Part shown: positions 28,465 through 38,195 of the stretch, piece by piece
Layout: each line of letters begins with the position of its first letter
How positions within the stretch are numbered: the stretch's first letter is position 1
NCBI RefSeq assembly: GCF_001957125.1
Contig: NZ_MPHJ01000014.1
Coordinates: 1 to 64,000 of the forward strand
Source of the DNA: Shewanella sp. UCD-KL12
GTDB lineage: Bacteria > Pseudomonadota > Gammaproteobacteria > Enterobacterales > Shewanellaceae
Length of the DNA: 64,000 bases
Reading direction: 5' to 3'
The notes under the pieces: generated by a model
Seen by the model: the letters and a program-made list of their open reading frames with translations, nothing else
Told to the model about the DNA's origin: nothing
The model's database searches: none
Translations under genes and position numbers: made by a program

Positions 28465-29070
28465 TTATGCTTTCCAGTTCGGTAAAGCCGACTCATAATT
28501 CGATATCGTATCAGCATGAGATAAGGTCAAGCCTATAGCATCTAAGCCATTAAGCAGGTTATGCCTAGCAGATTGAGCTATCTCGAAACTGAAAATGGCA
28601 CCAGAGGGTGAGCGTACTGTAAGTGCCTCAAGATCGACAATGATCTCAGCGCCTTCTTTAGCCTCAACCTCATCCATCAACTGCTGTACTTCAACATCAG
28701 TAAGCTTGACCGGCAGCAAACCATTATTGATAGAGTTACCATAAAAAATATCAGCAAAGCTTGGAGCAATAATGGCTCTTAAACCAAAATCAGCCAGTGC
28801 CCAAGGGGCGTGTTCTCGGCTTGAACCACAGCCAAAGTTCTCCTGCGATATTAAGATTGAGGCACCTTTATATCTAGGGTAGTTTAGCGTGAACTCGGGA
28901 TTAGGCTGATCACCAGCATCATCTAGATAACGCCAATCATGAAAAAGATGTACGCCAAAACCATCTCGAGTCACTTTAGAGAGAAACTGTTTTGGGATAA
29001 TTTGATCGGTATCGACATTTGCACTATCGATCATCACTGCAAGCCCAGTGTGTGAAATAAATGGATTCAT
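28465..29070 (-). CDS. leuD: 3-isopropylmalate dehydratase small subunit
   Basis: Small subunit of isopropylmalate isomerase, second step of leucine synthesis, working with LeuC. At 201 residues it has the family segments DTDQIIPKQFLSKVTRDGFG and ISQENFGCGSSREHAPWAL (substrate loop), plus FADIFYGNSINNGLLPV. It is the last gene of leuABCD, 12 bp after leuC. Confidence 0.98.
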   Translation of the reverse strand: MNPFISHTGLAVMIDSANVDTDQIIPKQFLSKVTRDGFGVHLFHDWRYLDDAGDQPNPEFTLNYPRYKGASILISQENFGCGSSREHAPWALADFGLRAIIAPSFADIFYGNSINNGLLPVKLTDVEVQQLMDEVEAKEGAEIIVDLEALTVRSPSGAIFSFEIAQSARHNLLNGLDAIGLTLSHADTISNYESALPNWKA

Positions 29071-29082
29071 AATACTGCGCTC

Positions 29083-30483
29083 CTAGTATGACTTTCGGAT
29101 ATCAACGAAGTGACCTGCAATTGCAGCACCAGCTGCCATCGCTGGACTCACAAGGTGCGTTCGACTTCCACGCCCCTGACGTCCTTCAAAGTTTCGGTTA
29201 CTTGTCGAGGCACAGCGATCACCCGCTTCCAAGCGATCATCGTTCATAGCTAGACACATAGAGCAACCAGGAAGACGCCACTCAAATCCAGCATCAATAA
29301 ATATCTTATCTAACCCTTCAGCTTCGGCTTGCTCTTTAACAAGACCGGAACCTGGCACAACAATGGCGGTCACTCCCTGAGCGACTTTTCGGCCTTCTGC
29401 CTGCACTGCGGCGGCGCGAAGATCTTCAATACGAGAGTTGGTGCATGAGCCGATAAACACTTTATTGATGCTGACATCTGTCATACGAGTACCAGCTTCT
29501 AATGCAACATATTCAAGTGCTTTTTCAATGCTAGCTCTCACTGTTGCGTTTGACTCATCCTCAGGGCTTGGTACAAGTCCATCAATCGCTACCACTTGAC
29601 CTGGATTGGTTCCCCAAGTTAGTTGAGGTGCGATTTCACTCGCCTCCAACACCACGGATGCATCAAATTGTGCACCTTCGTCAGTTTTAAGCTCACTCCA
29701 AGCTGCTACTGCTTGCTCCCAAGCTTCACCCTTAGGTGCAAACTCACGGCCCTTGATATATTCAGCTGTAGTGGCATCGGGGGCAACCATACCCGCCTTG
29801 GCTCCCATCTCAATGGCCATATTACAAACTGTCATACGTCCTTCCATTGAAAGCGCTTCAATGGCTTCACCACAAAACTCGACCACATAGCCTGTGCCGC
29901 CATCCATACCTAGCTTACCTATGATGGCTAACACGATATCTTTTGCTGAAATACCTGGCGCAACATGACCGCGTACTTCAATCTTCATTGTCTTAGCTTT
30001 CAACTGACGTAAAGTTTGAGTTGCCATGACATGCTCAACTTCAGAGGTACCAATACCAAATGCTAGCGCACCGAATGCGCCGTGAGTTGCGGTATGTGAG
30101 TCACCACACACAATAACGGTACCCGGTAATGTAATACCGAGTTCAGGCCCCATTACATGAACGATACCTTGATTCTTGTGATGGATATCATAAAGACGGA
30201 TACCAAACTCTTTACAGTTTTGCGCTAACGTCTCCACCTGTGTCCGAGCCATTGGGCTCAGTGCATCAAGACTTGCGCTCTTAGTCGATGTGTTGTGATC
30301 CATAGTGGCAAAAGTTTTTTGCGGTGCACGTAACTGACGACCCGCAGCTTTTAGTCCACTAAACGCTTGCGGTGAAGTCACCTCATGCACTAGATGTCTA
30401 TCTACATAGATAAGTGGCGCTTCGCCTTCATTCTCTACAACGATATGCGCATCCCATACCTTCTCATACAGTGTCTTTGCCAT
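29083..30483 (-). CDS. leuC: 3-isopropylmalate dehydratase large subunit
   Basis: Aconitase-family [4Fe-4S] subunit of isopropylmalate isomerase. At 466 residues it has GDSHTATHGAFGALAFGIGTSEVEHV, the first cluster Cys in FIGSCTNSRIEDLR, and the remaining two in GCSMCLAMNDD. It lies 3 bp after leuB and 12 bp before leuD. Confidence 0.98.
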   Translation of the reverse strand: MAKTLYEKVWDAHIVVENEGEAPLIYVDRHLVHEVTSPQAFSGLKAAGRQLRAPQKTFATMDHNTSTKSASLDALSPMARTQVETLAQNCKEFGIRLYDIHHKNQGIVHVMGPELGITLPGTVIVCGDSHTATHGAFGALAFGIGTSEVEHVMATQTLRQLKAKTMKIEVRGHVAPGISAKDIVLAIIGKLGMDGGTGYVVEFCGEAIEALSMEGRMTVCNMAIEMGAKAGMVAPDATTAEYIKGREFAPKGEAWEQAVAAWSELKTDEGAQFDASVVLEASEIAPQLTWGTNPGQVVAIDGLVPSPEDESNATVRASIEKALEYVALEAGTRMTDVSINKVFIGSCTNSRIEDLRAAAVQAEGRKVAQGVTAIVVPGSGLVKEQAEAEGLDKIFIDAGFEWRLPGCSMCLAMNDDRLEAGDRCASTSNRNFEGRQGRGSRTHLVSPAMAAGAAIAGHFVDIRKSY

Positions 30484-30486
30484 CAG

Positions 30487-31581
30487 TTACACCCCTTGTG
30501 CTACAGCTTGAGCGATGTAATCACCCATCTGACTAGTCGTCATGGCCGAATTACGCTCATTTTCTGGTAGTAACTCACCCGTTAAATAGCCATCACTTAA
30601 CGCTTTGCCTACTGCATCTTCAATGGCTTTTGCAGGCGCTTCTAACTTTAAGCTATGACGAAGCAAGAGTGCAGCTGAAAGAATTTGCGCCACAGGATTT
30701 GCAATGCCTTGGCCAGCAATATCTGGTGCGCTGCCACCTGCAGGCTCATATAAACCAAAGCCTTTGCTATTCATACTGATTGAAGACAGTAGCCCCATAG
30801 AGCCCGTTAACATCGCAATCTCATCAGAGATAATGTCACCGAATAAGTTAGAGCACAGCATGACGTCAAATTCATTTGGACGACGTAAAAGTTGCATGGT
30901 CGCATTATCGATATAGATGTGCTCAAGCTCAACATCAGGGAAGTCTTTGGCAACTTCTTCAACAACTTCGCGCCAAAGAACACTACAGGCAAGTACATTG
31001 GCCTTGTCCACAGAGGTAACCTTCTTACGTCGGCCTTGTGCAGCCTCAAACGCGATAATAGCAATGCGTCTAATCTCTTTACGGCTATAACGCATAGTAT
31101 CGAAAGCTTCTTCGCTTTCACCTTCGCCTTGGCGCCCTTTCGGCTTACCAAAGTAGATACCACCAGTTAGCTCACGTACACATAGTACGTCGAACCCTTT
31201 TTGTGAAATATCACTGCGCAGTGGAGACATATGCTCAAGGCCTGCATGTAGCTTAGCTGGACGCATGTTGCAGAACAGCTCAAAGTGGCCTCGAAGTGGT
31301 AATAGTGCACCGCGCTCGGGTTGATCATTTGGCGGAAGGTGCTCCCACTTTGGACCACCAACTGAGCCAAACAGTACTGCATCTGCAGCTTCACAGCCTT
31401 TTAGTGTCACCTCTGGTAGTGGGCAACCATGATTGTCGATAGCCGCTCCACCAACATCATACTCACTATATTCAATATCAAGATCGAAGCGTTTCTCAAC
31501 CGCGCTCATCACTTTACGCGCTTCGGCCATCACCTCTGGCCCTATTCCATCTCCCGCTAATACTGCAACTTGATAACTCAT
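30487..31581 (-). CDS. leuB: 3-isopropylmalate dehydrogenase
   Basis: NAD-dependent oxidative decarboxylase forming 2-oxoisocaproate. At 364 residues it has AGDGIGPEVMAEA at the N-terminus, the substrate-binding RELTGGIYFG, the metal-binding CSNLFGDIISDE and the nucleotide loop GLYEPAGGSAPDIAG. It sits 61 bp after leuA. Confidence 0.98.
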   Translation of the reverse strand: MSYQVAVLAGDGIGPEVMAEARKVMSAVEKRFDLDIEYSEYDVGGAAIDNHGCPLPEVTLKGCEAADAVLFGSVGGPKWEHLPPNDQPERGALLPLRGHFELFCNMRPAKLHAGLEHMSPLRSDISQKGFDVLCVRELTGGIYFGKPKGRQGEGESEEAFDTMRYSRKEIRRIAIIAFEAAQGRRKKVTSVDKANVLACSVLWREVVEEVAKDFPDVELEHIYIDNATMQLLRRPNEFDVMLCSNLFGDIISDEIAMLTGSMGLLSSISMNSKGFGLYEPAGGSAPDIAGQGIANPVAQILSAALLLRHSLKLEAPAKAIEDAVGKALSDGYLTGELLPENERNSAMTTSQMGDYIAQAVAQGV

Positions 31582-31642
31582 CCGACACTCACTCCCAACT
31601 CATTAATTTTAATTTTTAAATTACAAATAAACGGTTAAACGG

Positions 31643-33214
31643 TTAAACGCCGCCTAGCTCTCGACGCTTCTGCTGAATCTTCTCTTTACAGTCGGCAACC
31701 ATATCGGCGCGCCAAGTCAGGTTCATCACATGAATTAACGCCTCTACTGATGCTTGCACTACATCGGTGGCTAAACCTACACCATGGAAGCTCTGACCAT
31801 TATAGCTTGCCTCGATATCTACTTGGCCTAAGGCATTTTGCCCTTCACCTTTAGCACTTAATTGATAACTAGTAATGTTGATATCACACTTGCTAGCTTG
31901 CGCCATTGCGATATAAGCCGCATCAACAGGCCCATTACCCGTTGCCGTTTCTGTGATCTGTTTGCCGTCCATCTCAAGGGTCACAGTAGCCTTAGCATTA
32001 CCTTCACTTGAATCAGAATGCACGACTAACTGCTCTAGTTTAAAATGGTTTTCATCATCAGCTTGAGCTTCCATAAAGGTTAATGCTTCAAGATCATAAT
32101 CGAACACTTGGCCTTTCTTATCTGCAAGCGTTAAGAAGGATTCATATAAGCTATCCATATCATAATCTTGCTCGCTATAGCCCATCTCTTCCATTCTGTG
32201 CTTAATCACATGACGCCCAGAGCGTGAAGTCATATTAAGATTATTTCGTGGTAGGCCGATGCTTTCTGGCGTCATAATCTCATAGGTATTTTGTGACTTA
32301 AGCATACCGTCTTGGTGAATACCCGATGAGTGAGTAAACGCGTTAGCCCCCACTATCGCCTTGTTCGCTTGAACAGGCATATTACAAAGCTGACTCACTA
32401 AGCTTGAGGTGCGGTGGATCTCTTTTGCATTAATGCCAGTCTCAAGACCTAAAGTCGATTTACGCGTCGACAAAATCATTGCGATCTCTTCAAGTGAGCA
32501 GTTACCAGCTCGCTCGCCGATACCATTGACCGTACACTCAATCTGACGCGCACCTTGCTGAACAGCAGTAATAGAGTTAGCGACAGACAAGCCTAAATCA
32601 TCATGACAATGAACTGAAATAACCGCTTGGTCTATGTTAGGCACACGGTTAAATAGTGTCTCAATGATACCGCCAAACTCACTTGGAACTGTGTAGCCAA
32701 CCGTATCAGGGATATTAATCGTCTTCGCACCCGCTTTTATCGCCTCTTCAACCATACGGCACAAGTTATCAATTGGCGTACGGCCAGCATCTTCACACGA
32801 GAACTCCACATCATCAGTAAAGCGGCGAGCATACTTAACAGCCCCAACAGCCATCTCTAGCACCTGATCGAAAGAGCGCTTTAGCTTGCTTTCAACATGG
32901 ATCGTTGAAGTCGAAATAAACGTATGAATTCGAAACTGCTCAGCAACTGAAAGCGACTGAGCAGCAGCGTCGATATCTTTTTCCAACGCACGAGCTAAGG
33001 CACAAACTCGGCTATTTTTAACAGTGCGTGCAATGGTTTGCACTGAGTCAAAATCTCCAGGAGAGGAAACAGGGAAACCCACTTCCATGACATCAACACC
33101 CAGTCTTTCGAGTGATAAGGCTATCTGTAGCTTTTCTTTAACCGTTAAACTTGCCGCCAAAGCTTGTTCGCCGTCACGTAAGGTTGTATCAAAAATTATC
33201 ACTCTGTTAGACAT
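31643..33214 (-). CDS. leuA: 2-isopropylmalate synthase
   Basis: Condenses acetyl-CoA with 2-oxoisovalerate, the committed and leucine-inhibited step. At 523 residues it has the HMGL-like TIM barrel with FDTTLRDGEQALAAS, SVHCHDDLGLSVANS and NGIGERAGNCSLEE. It ends with the C-terminal LeuA allosteric domain from about residue 390. It is the first structural gene of the operon, preceded by the leuL leader and attenuator. Confidence 0.98.
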   Translation of the reverse strand: MSNRVIIFDTTLRDGEQALAASLTVKEKLQIALSLERLGVDVMEVGFPVSSPGDFDSVQTIARTVKNSRVCALARALEKDIDAAAQSLSVAEQFRIHTFISTSTIHVESKLKRSFDQVLEMAVGAVKYARRFTDDVEFSCEDAGRTPIDNLCRMVEEAIKAGAKTINIPDTVGYTVPSEFGGIIETLFNRVPNIDQAVISVHCHDDLGLSVANSITAVQQGARQIECTVNGIGERAGNCSLEEIAMILSTRKSTLGLETGINAKEIHRTSSLVSQLCNMPVQANKAIVGANAFTHSSGIHQDGMLKSQNTYEIMTPESIGLPRNNLNMTSRSGRHVIKHRMEEMGYSEQDYDMDSLYESFLTLADKKGQVFDYDLEALTFMEAQADDENHFKLEQLVVHSDSSEGNAKATVTLEMDGKQITETATGNGPVDAAYIAMAQASKCDINITSYQLSAKGEGQNALGQVDIEASYNGQSFHGVGLATDVVQASVEALIHVMNLTWRADMVADCKEKIQQKRRELGGV

Positions 33215-33268
33215 CTGACTTCTCCGTGAAATACTAATTTGTATTTGGCATGATTTATCATGCTCTTA

Positions 33269-33301
33269 AAAACAAAAAACCCCGCTTTTGTTGGCGGGGT
33301 T
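33269..33301 (-). terminator. leu operon attenuator terminator
   Basis: On the minus strand the stem AACCCCGC / GCGGGGTT is followed by a run of six T (TTTTTTG). It lies between the leuL stop (33,335) and leuA (33,214), where a leader-peptide-controlled terminator should be. Antiterminator pairing was not worked out in detail. Confidence 0.88.
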
Positions 33302-33334
33302 CTGAATGCTGTTCTCTCTATCGAGTGTGCAACA

Positions 33335-33403
33335 CTACATCCTCCGCGCAGAAACTGCGAGAATGAGAATGAGGAGGTTGAGTAGAGCACTGTTAATTTT
33401 CAT
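33335..33403 (-). CDS. leuL: leu operon leader peptide (attenuation)
   Basis: A 22-codon minus-strand ORF running from ATG at 33,403 to TAG at 33,335. Six of its codons are leucine (CTA, then five CTC) at positions 7, 8, 10, 11, 13 and 15. Three are isoleucine (3, 12, 14) and one is valine (17), and the peptide ends in Arg-Arg-Met. It sits directly upstream of a GC-rich stem and a U-tract terminator that precede leuA. Ribosome stalling at the leucine codons when charged tRNA-Leu is scarce would favour the antiterminator, as in the enteric leu operon. The Shine-Dalgarno is weak (AAGACAG). Confidence 0.9.
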   Translation of the reverse strand: MKINSALLNLLILILAVSARRM

Positions 33404-33740
33404 CTGTCTTAATATTCAGTATGCATAACTAATTATGCGGTAATTATAAACGTCAATTTCGTATAGAGCGGTTAATTTTTAACGTGTGGTGGCTCAAGTG
33501 TCAACCTCATTTTTTTCAATCGATACAGATTAGACCAGCGAAAACGGCTAAATAGACTAAATAACATTCCATTTCCCTTAGCATTCGCTAGCTGAGCCTA
33601 TTAATTCGTCAGTAAAAAACCTCTTTTAAAACAAAAAGCTCTAAATCATGCTCTGTTGTTTTTTAATGCAACAAAGAAAGAAAATTCGGTATAATGCAAA
33701 AATAATGGATATTGAGTTAACTTACATGGAGCTAGAATAG
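33404..33740. other. Intergenic region between divergent leuL and the TPR gene
   Basis: About 340 bp, AT-rich. A TATAAT -10 lies at 33,690-33,695 on the plus strand, 46 bp before the TPR gene start, without a good -35. The leu promoter must lie on the other side, but no convincing hexamer pair with standard spacing was found. No gene was seen. Confidence 0.5.
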
Positions 33741-35489
33741 ATGTACTTTCGAATCGTCATGCTATGTCTAGCCTTCTGCTTGGCTCCCGCTAAAGCAGAC
33801 GTCCAAGATAAACTCGACGCATTAAATATTCTCCTCTATCAGTCTCCGTCTCAAGCTTTACAAGAGATCAATGACCTTGAAAGCATCACCTCTCCAGAAA
33901 AACTCACCGAAGTTGAAAAGTTAAGGTTAGCCTTGCTTAGATGTGAAACGTTTTTACAACTAGGCGAAAATGAAGCAGCCATTAACATAGCTCGTATTAG
34001 CGAGGCCAAAGCAAAGGTCCTGAAACTTGAACAGGCTCGTCCCTACTTCCTCAATTGTATGGCGAGTGCCTTTATCAATTACGCTGATTTTCGACAGGCA
34101 CTTCCACTATTAGATAGCTCAATAATACTCTCAAGGGAACTTGAACAATCACAATCCCTAGTCAATGGTCTAAAGCTTAGAGGCACTATTGATACTCAGA
34201 TTGATAGTTATAGCAGCGCCTTCGAAGACCTCAATTTGGCCGGAGAGATCTATGCTGATACCGATACTCAACAGAGTTGGCTGCAAATCCCACTCATTAA
34301 CATTAAGATCGCGTTAAGCCAGTTGCTGATAGAAAATCTCAAATATCAGCAAGCTTATGATGTCTTAGACTCGAGTTTATCGGAGTTGAACGCAACGGGA
34401 AAAGCCAAACTAGCGGCTACGATACAACTGGCCCATATTGCCCAGTTAAACAAATTATCGACAAGTAATGAACTCATCAAACAAGCAAAATCTCTACTGC
34501 CTGAATTAGAAACTGCATTCGAACTCGCTGTAGCCTATACAGAAATAGCAAAGCTGGAGTATCGACGAGGGAACAATGCCCGAGCAATTCAGCTATTAGA
34601 GATCAGCTTAAACACCTTTAACAAACAACAAATTACTATAGAGAGGCTGAGAGCGCAGCGGCAACTTGCAGAAGTATTATTCTCATCAGGTAATCAAAGC
34701 AGAGCCATGACACTCATGGAGCAAGCCATTAATAGCGCATCACAGACAGCAAAATTTAATGAACTGGTCATTTGCTATCAAATTTTAGCAAGTTATTTTG
34801 TAGATCAAGGTGATTTCGAGCAGGCGTATCATTACCAAGTACTTAAATTTTCTGCCGCAGAAAATGAGTTTAACTATATTAAAGACACTCGATTACTCCA
34901 GCTAAATACTAAGTTAAGTCGTCAACAAGTCTCTAAAGCATCCATTGATAGCCACCGCCCTACTCAAGCTAACTTCCCTTGGTTTAACAATGTATACCTA
35001 GCGTTAGCCCTCATCATAGCGGTGGTGTTATTAGTATTAGCATTGAGGCGTAAAACACCTCAACATCACACTGATGTTGAGTCGAAGGTGACTCCCGAAG
35101 AAAAGGTTGAAAAGCTGATCAATCACAGTAAAGCGGTAGGCCTTCCTTTGAGCCTAATTTTGATTGATCCTGTCCATATATTTCATGCCGATCGCGCGCT
35201 GCTTACAGCTCAATTAAAAGAGCTACTTAGAGAGCAAGATATTGTGATAAACCACCTAGGGGAAGAGCTGATTGTTTTGCTGCCTAATACGCAAGAAAAT
35301 GGGGTATTAAAAATAATTGAACAGATAAAAGAGTTAATGAACCCATTGCTTCATGGCTACAAAGCCAGCATAGGTTATGCCAAACTACAGCAACATGACA
35401 GCTTATCCAGCCTGATAAAAAGAGCTGAAGTTAGGCAGCTACTATTAAAAAACCGCAAACAATCAGCAGGAGCAAACAATCAGCTGTAG
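33741..35489 (+). CDS. TPR-repeat membrane protein with a degenerate GGDEF-like domain
   Basis: A 582-residue protein. A signal peptide or N-terminal anchor covers about residues 1-19 (ends AKA-DV). The region ~20-400 is all-helical with TPR-type repeats (for example AVAYTEIAKLEYRRGNNARAIQLLEISLNTF). A membrane segment lies at about 417-435 (YLALALIIAVVLLVLAL). The C-terminal ~140 residues resemble a diguanylate cyclase domain (LSLILIDPVHIF; DIVINHLGEELIVLLPNT), but the GGDEF signature is replaced by HLGEEL. Catalysis is unlikely. It may be a sensor that signals by protein contact. Exact function unknown. Confidence 0.8.
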   Translation: MYFRIVMLCLAFCLAPAKADVQDKLDALNILLYQSPSQALQEINDLESITSPEKLTEVEKLRLALLRCETFLQLGENEAAINIARISEAKAKVLKLEQARPYFLNCMASAFINYADFRQALPLLDSSIILSRELEQSQSLVNGLKLRGTIDTQIDSYSSAFEDLNLAGEIYADTDTQQSWLQIPLINIKIALSQLLIENLKYQQAYDVLDSSLSELNATGKAKLAATIQLAHIAQLNKLSTSNELIKQAKSLLPELETAFELAVAYTEIAKLEYRRGNNARAIQLLEISLNTFNKQQITIERLRAQRQLAEVLFSSGNQSRAMTLMEQAINSASQTAKFNELVICYQILASYFVDQGDFEQAYHYQVLKFSAAENEFNYIKDTRLLQLNTKLSRQQVSKASIDSHRPTQANFPWFNNVYLALALIIAVVLLVLALRRKTPQHHTDVESKVTPEEKVEKLINHSKAVGLPLSLILIDPVHIFHADRALLTAQLKELLREQDIVINHLGEELIVLLPNTQENGVLKIIEQIKELMNPLLHGYKASIGYAKLQQHDSLSSLIKRAEVRQLLLKNRKQSAGANNQL

Positions 35490-35540
35490 AAGCCTAGCTA
35501 TAACCTCTGAGACTCATGAGGTCATCACCATTTTTCATTT

Positions 35541-37385
35541 CTAGCCGTCCGCAAGATGGCTTGCTATCTCATCGAGAAACTCATCACCAAATCGTTCAAG
35601 CTTTCGCTCACCGACACCGTTAACAGCCAACATCTCTCCCGAGCTGGTTGGCAACATTGCAGCCATTTCAGCTAAGCTTGCATCGTTAAACACTAAGTAT
35701 GGTGGCACATCTAACTCTTCGGCGAGCCTTCTTCTTAACGACTTCAATTTAGCAAATAACTTACGATCGTAATTCAGCGGCGCTCGAGAACCACCTCTAC
35801 CTTTCTTCGTTGCCGCCTTAAGTATCATTCTCGGCTCAGCAAGTAACAAATCGACCTCCCCCTTAAGCACAGCCCGAGCTGAAGGGTTGAGCTTTACCGA
35901 AGAGCCTCGAGTAATATCTTGGCTGGCAAATCCAAGGTGGATGATCTGCCGAATGATACTAAGCCAATACTCATGGCTCTTATCTTTACCTATGCCCCAT
36001 GTCGATAGCTTTTCATGGCCGCGATCGAGTACGGTTGCAGCCTTAGAGCCTCTCAATACCTCGATAAGGTGATTTACACCAAAACGCTGGTCTAGCCGAT
36101 AAATACAAGAAAGCACCTTCTGTGCATCTTGAATACCATTATATTTCTTAGGAGGATCTAAACAGATATCACAGTTACCACAGGGCTCTTCTGCACTCTC
36201 ATCAAAGTAATGCAGCAGCACCTGACGACGACAAGTTTGCGCCTCAGCAAATGCAGCCATGGTATTGAGCTTATGGAACTCTACTTGCTGCTGAGGGCCA
36301 GGTTCTGATTGCTCAATTAGGTGTCGTACCCGACCAATATCTGCAGGGTCAAATAATAATAATGCTTCTGAGTCGAGGCCATCTCGACCCGCTCGTCCAG
36401 TCTCCTGATAGTATGACTCGACACTCTTAGGAATATCATAATGCACGACATAGCGTACATTGGATTTGTTGATCCCCATGCCAAACGCCACAGTAGCAAC
36501 AACTATCTCTAACTGATCTTTAAGAAATCGCTCCTGAACATCTGCCCGCTCCTCTTGCGTCTTACCCGCATGATAGCTATCGGCATTATGCCCTTGTAGT
36601 CTAAGGCGCTCAGCAACTTCATCGACACGTTTTCGACTACTGCAATATATGATGCCGCTATTGCTATTTTGAGCCGCGACAAACTGACGTAACTGATTAG
36701 CAGCATTGAGCTTTTCTGCCACTGTATAGCGTATATTAGGTCGATCGAAGCTAGTGAGCAGTGAAAATGGGGTGATGGTTAAGCGATCACAGATATCTTT
36801 TCTAGTCGCCTGATCTGCGGTAGCCGTCAGCGCCATCATAGGTACGTAAGGAAAAAACTCCCTAAGCTTACCCAAGGCTGCATATTCAGGTCTGAAATCA
36901 TGACCCCACTGAGAGATACAATGCGCTTCATCGATGGCAAAGAGTGAGATATGCAGCTCATGTAACCTGTCGAGAAAGCTTGGCTGCAATAGGCGCTCTG
37001 GCGACACATACAACATTTTAAGCTCGCCGCTATGCATGCTTTGGAACACCTTGATGCGCTCCTCTCCAGGTAATGAAGAGTTCAAATAAGCAGCAGAGAC
37101 CCCCATTTGAATCAAGCTATCCACCTGATCTTTCATCAAGGAGATTAGCGGCGAAACAACAATGGTCAAGCCTGGTAACTGTAGCGCGGGCAATTGATAA
37201 CAGAGACTTTTACCACCGCCTGTCGGCATGATCACTAAACAATCCGTACCAGCACAGCTATTCTCAATGACTTCACGCTGGCCGTCTCTAAAAGTACGGT
37301 AGCCGAATACCGACTGCAGACTTTTTGAGAGTGGATCTAAATGGGGTTCAGAGGTCTCTTGTTCCATGGCCATCGAAAGTAACAA
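35541..37385 (-). CDS. recQ: ATP-dependent DNA helicase RecQ
   Basis: 3'-5' superfamily 2 helicase in the RecF repair pathway. Walker A is IMPTGGGKSLCYQLPAL, the DEAH box AIDEAHCISQWGHDFRPEY, and the GRAGRDG motif VI follows. The RecQ-C-terminal zinc site uses CRRQVLLHYFDE with CGNCDIC. An HRDC domain forms the last ~75 residues. Length is 614. In-frame Met codons at positions 5 and 7 are alternative starts. It converges on the TPR gene 51 bp away. Confidence 0.97.
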   Translation of the reverse strand: MLLSMAMEQETSEPHLDPLSKSLQSVFGYRTFRDGQREVIENSCAGTDCLVIMPTGGGKSLCYQLPALQLPGLTIVVSPLISLMKDQVDSLIQMGVSAAYLNSSLPGEERIKVFQSMHSGELKMLYVSPERLLQPSFLDRLHELHISLFAIDEAHCISQWGHDFRPEYAALGKLREFFPYVPMMALTATADQATRKDICDRLTITPFSLLTSFDRPNIRYTVAEKLNAANQLRQFVAAQNSNSGIIYCSSRKRVDEVAERLRLQGHNADSYHAGKTQEERADVQERFLKDQLEIVVATVAFGMGINKSNVRYVVHYDIPKSVESYYQETGRAGRDGLDSEALLLFDPADIGRVRHLIEQSEPGPQQQVEFHKLNTMAAFAEAQTCRRQVLLHYFDESAEEPCGNCDICLDPPKKYNGIQDAQKVLSCIYRLDQRFGVNHLIEVLRGSKAATVLDRGHEKLSTWGIGKDKSHEYWLSIIRQIIHLGFASQDITRGSSVKLNPSARAVLKGEVDLLLAEPRMILKAATKKGRGGSRAPLNYDRKLFAKLKSLRRRLAEELDVPPYLVFNDASLAEMAAMLPTSSGEMLAVNGVGERKLERFGDEFLDEIASHLADG

Positions 37386-37546
37386 ATTGGGCCGCCTATT
37401 CTAATGAAGCTTGCCGCGCTTGTCTCTCAAGATCAGCTTCAGTTTGATAATAATCTTTCTTTTGTCTTGCTAATCAAGGTAAATAAGCGATAGATTAATT
37501 GCTCTAATAATAAACAAGTTCATATCACTGATCGGTAAGGAAGCTT

Positions 37547-38050
37547 ATGACAACACCAATAGAAGCGGATAACTTAATACCAGTTAAGGCAAATCCAATC
37601 CAAGCTGAAACCTTGCGAAGAGTCGCTGAAGTTTTTGATACGCAAGTACCTTTTCATAATCTGATAGGTATGGATATCAAGCATTATGACCTTGATGGTG
37701 TCGAGGTCGTGGTGACAATGAAGCCTGAGTTGATTGGCAATATTCACCAACAGATCCTCCATGGCGGTGTAACAGCAACAGTGCTCGATGTAGTGGGCGG
37801 CTTGACGGCATTTTCAGGCTTAGTCGCCAGTCGAAATGACTGGAGTGTTAGTGAGCTCGAAAAACGCCTACAAACCTTAGGGACCATAGATCTCAGAATC
37901 GATTACTTACGGCCAGGCAGAGGAGAGATATTTACAGGCACGGGCACTGTGATCAGGGCCGGTAACCGAGTATCAGTGTGCCGTATGGAGTTACATAATG
38001 AGCAGGGCGATCACATTGCTTTTGGCACTGGCACTTACATGGTGGGGTAA
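37547..38050 (+). CDS. Hotdog-fold thioesterase (PaaI-like family)
   Basis: A 167-residue single-domain hotdog protein. The family core IHQQILHGGVTATVLDVVGGLTAF (HGG motif and a downstream Asp) lies near residues 67-90, followed by IDLRIDYLRPGRGEIFTGTGTVIRAGNRV. It probably hydrolyses an acyl-CoA or similar thioester in the cytoplasm; the substrate is not predictable. It is preceded by AAGGAAG 5 bp before the ATG. Confidence 0.85.
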   Translation: MTTPIEADNLIPVKANPIQAETLRRVAEVFDTQVPFHNLIGMDIKHYDLDGVEVVVTMKPELIGNIHQQILHGGVTATVLDVVGGLTAFSGLVASRNDWSVSELEKRLQTLGTIDLRIDYLRPGRGEIFTGTGTVIRAGNRVSVCRMELHNEQGDHIAFGTGTYMVG

Positions 38051-38195
38051 AGCTAGTGGAAGCATAAGTGTCAACTTTTGCTTCCTAGTGGCATCTTCAT
38101 AAGACAGGCCTGCAACTATTACTCACAGCTAAACGCTTGAGACCTTAAGGTGTCAGGCCTACAATAGAGTACATTCTTATTTTGTAGTGCTATTC

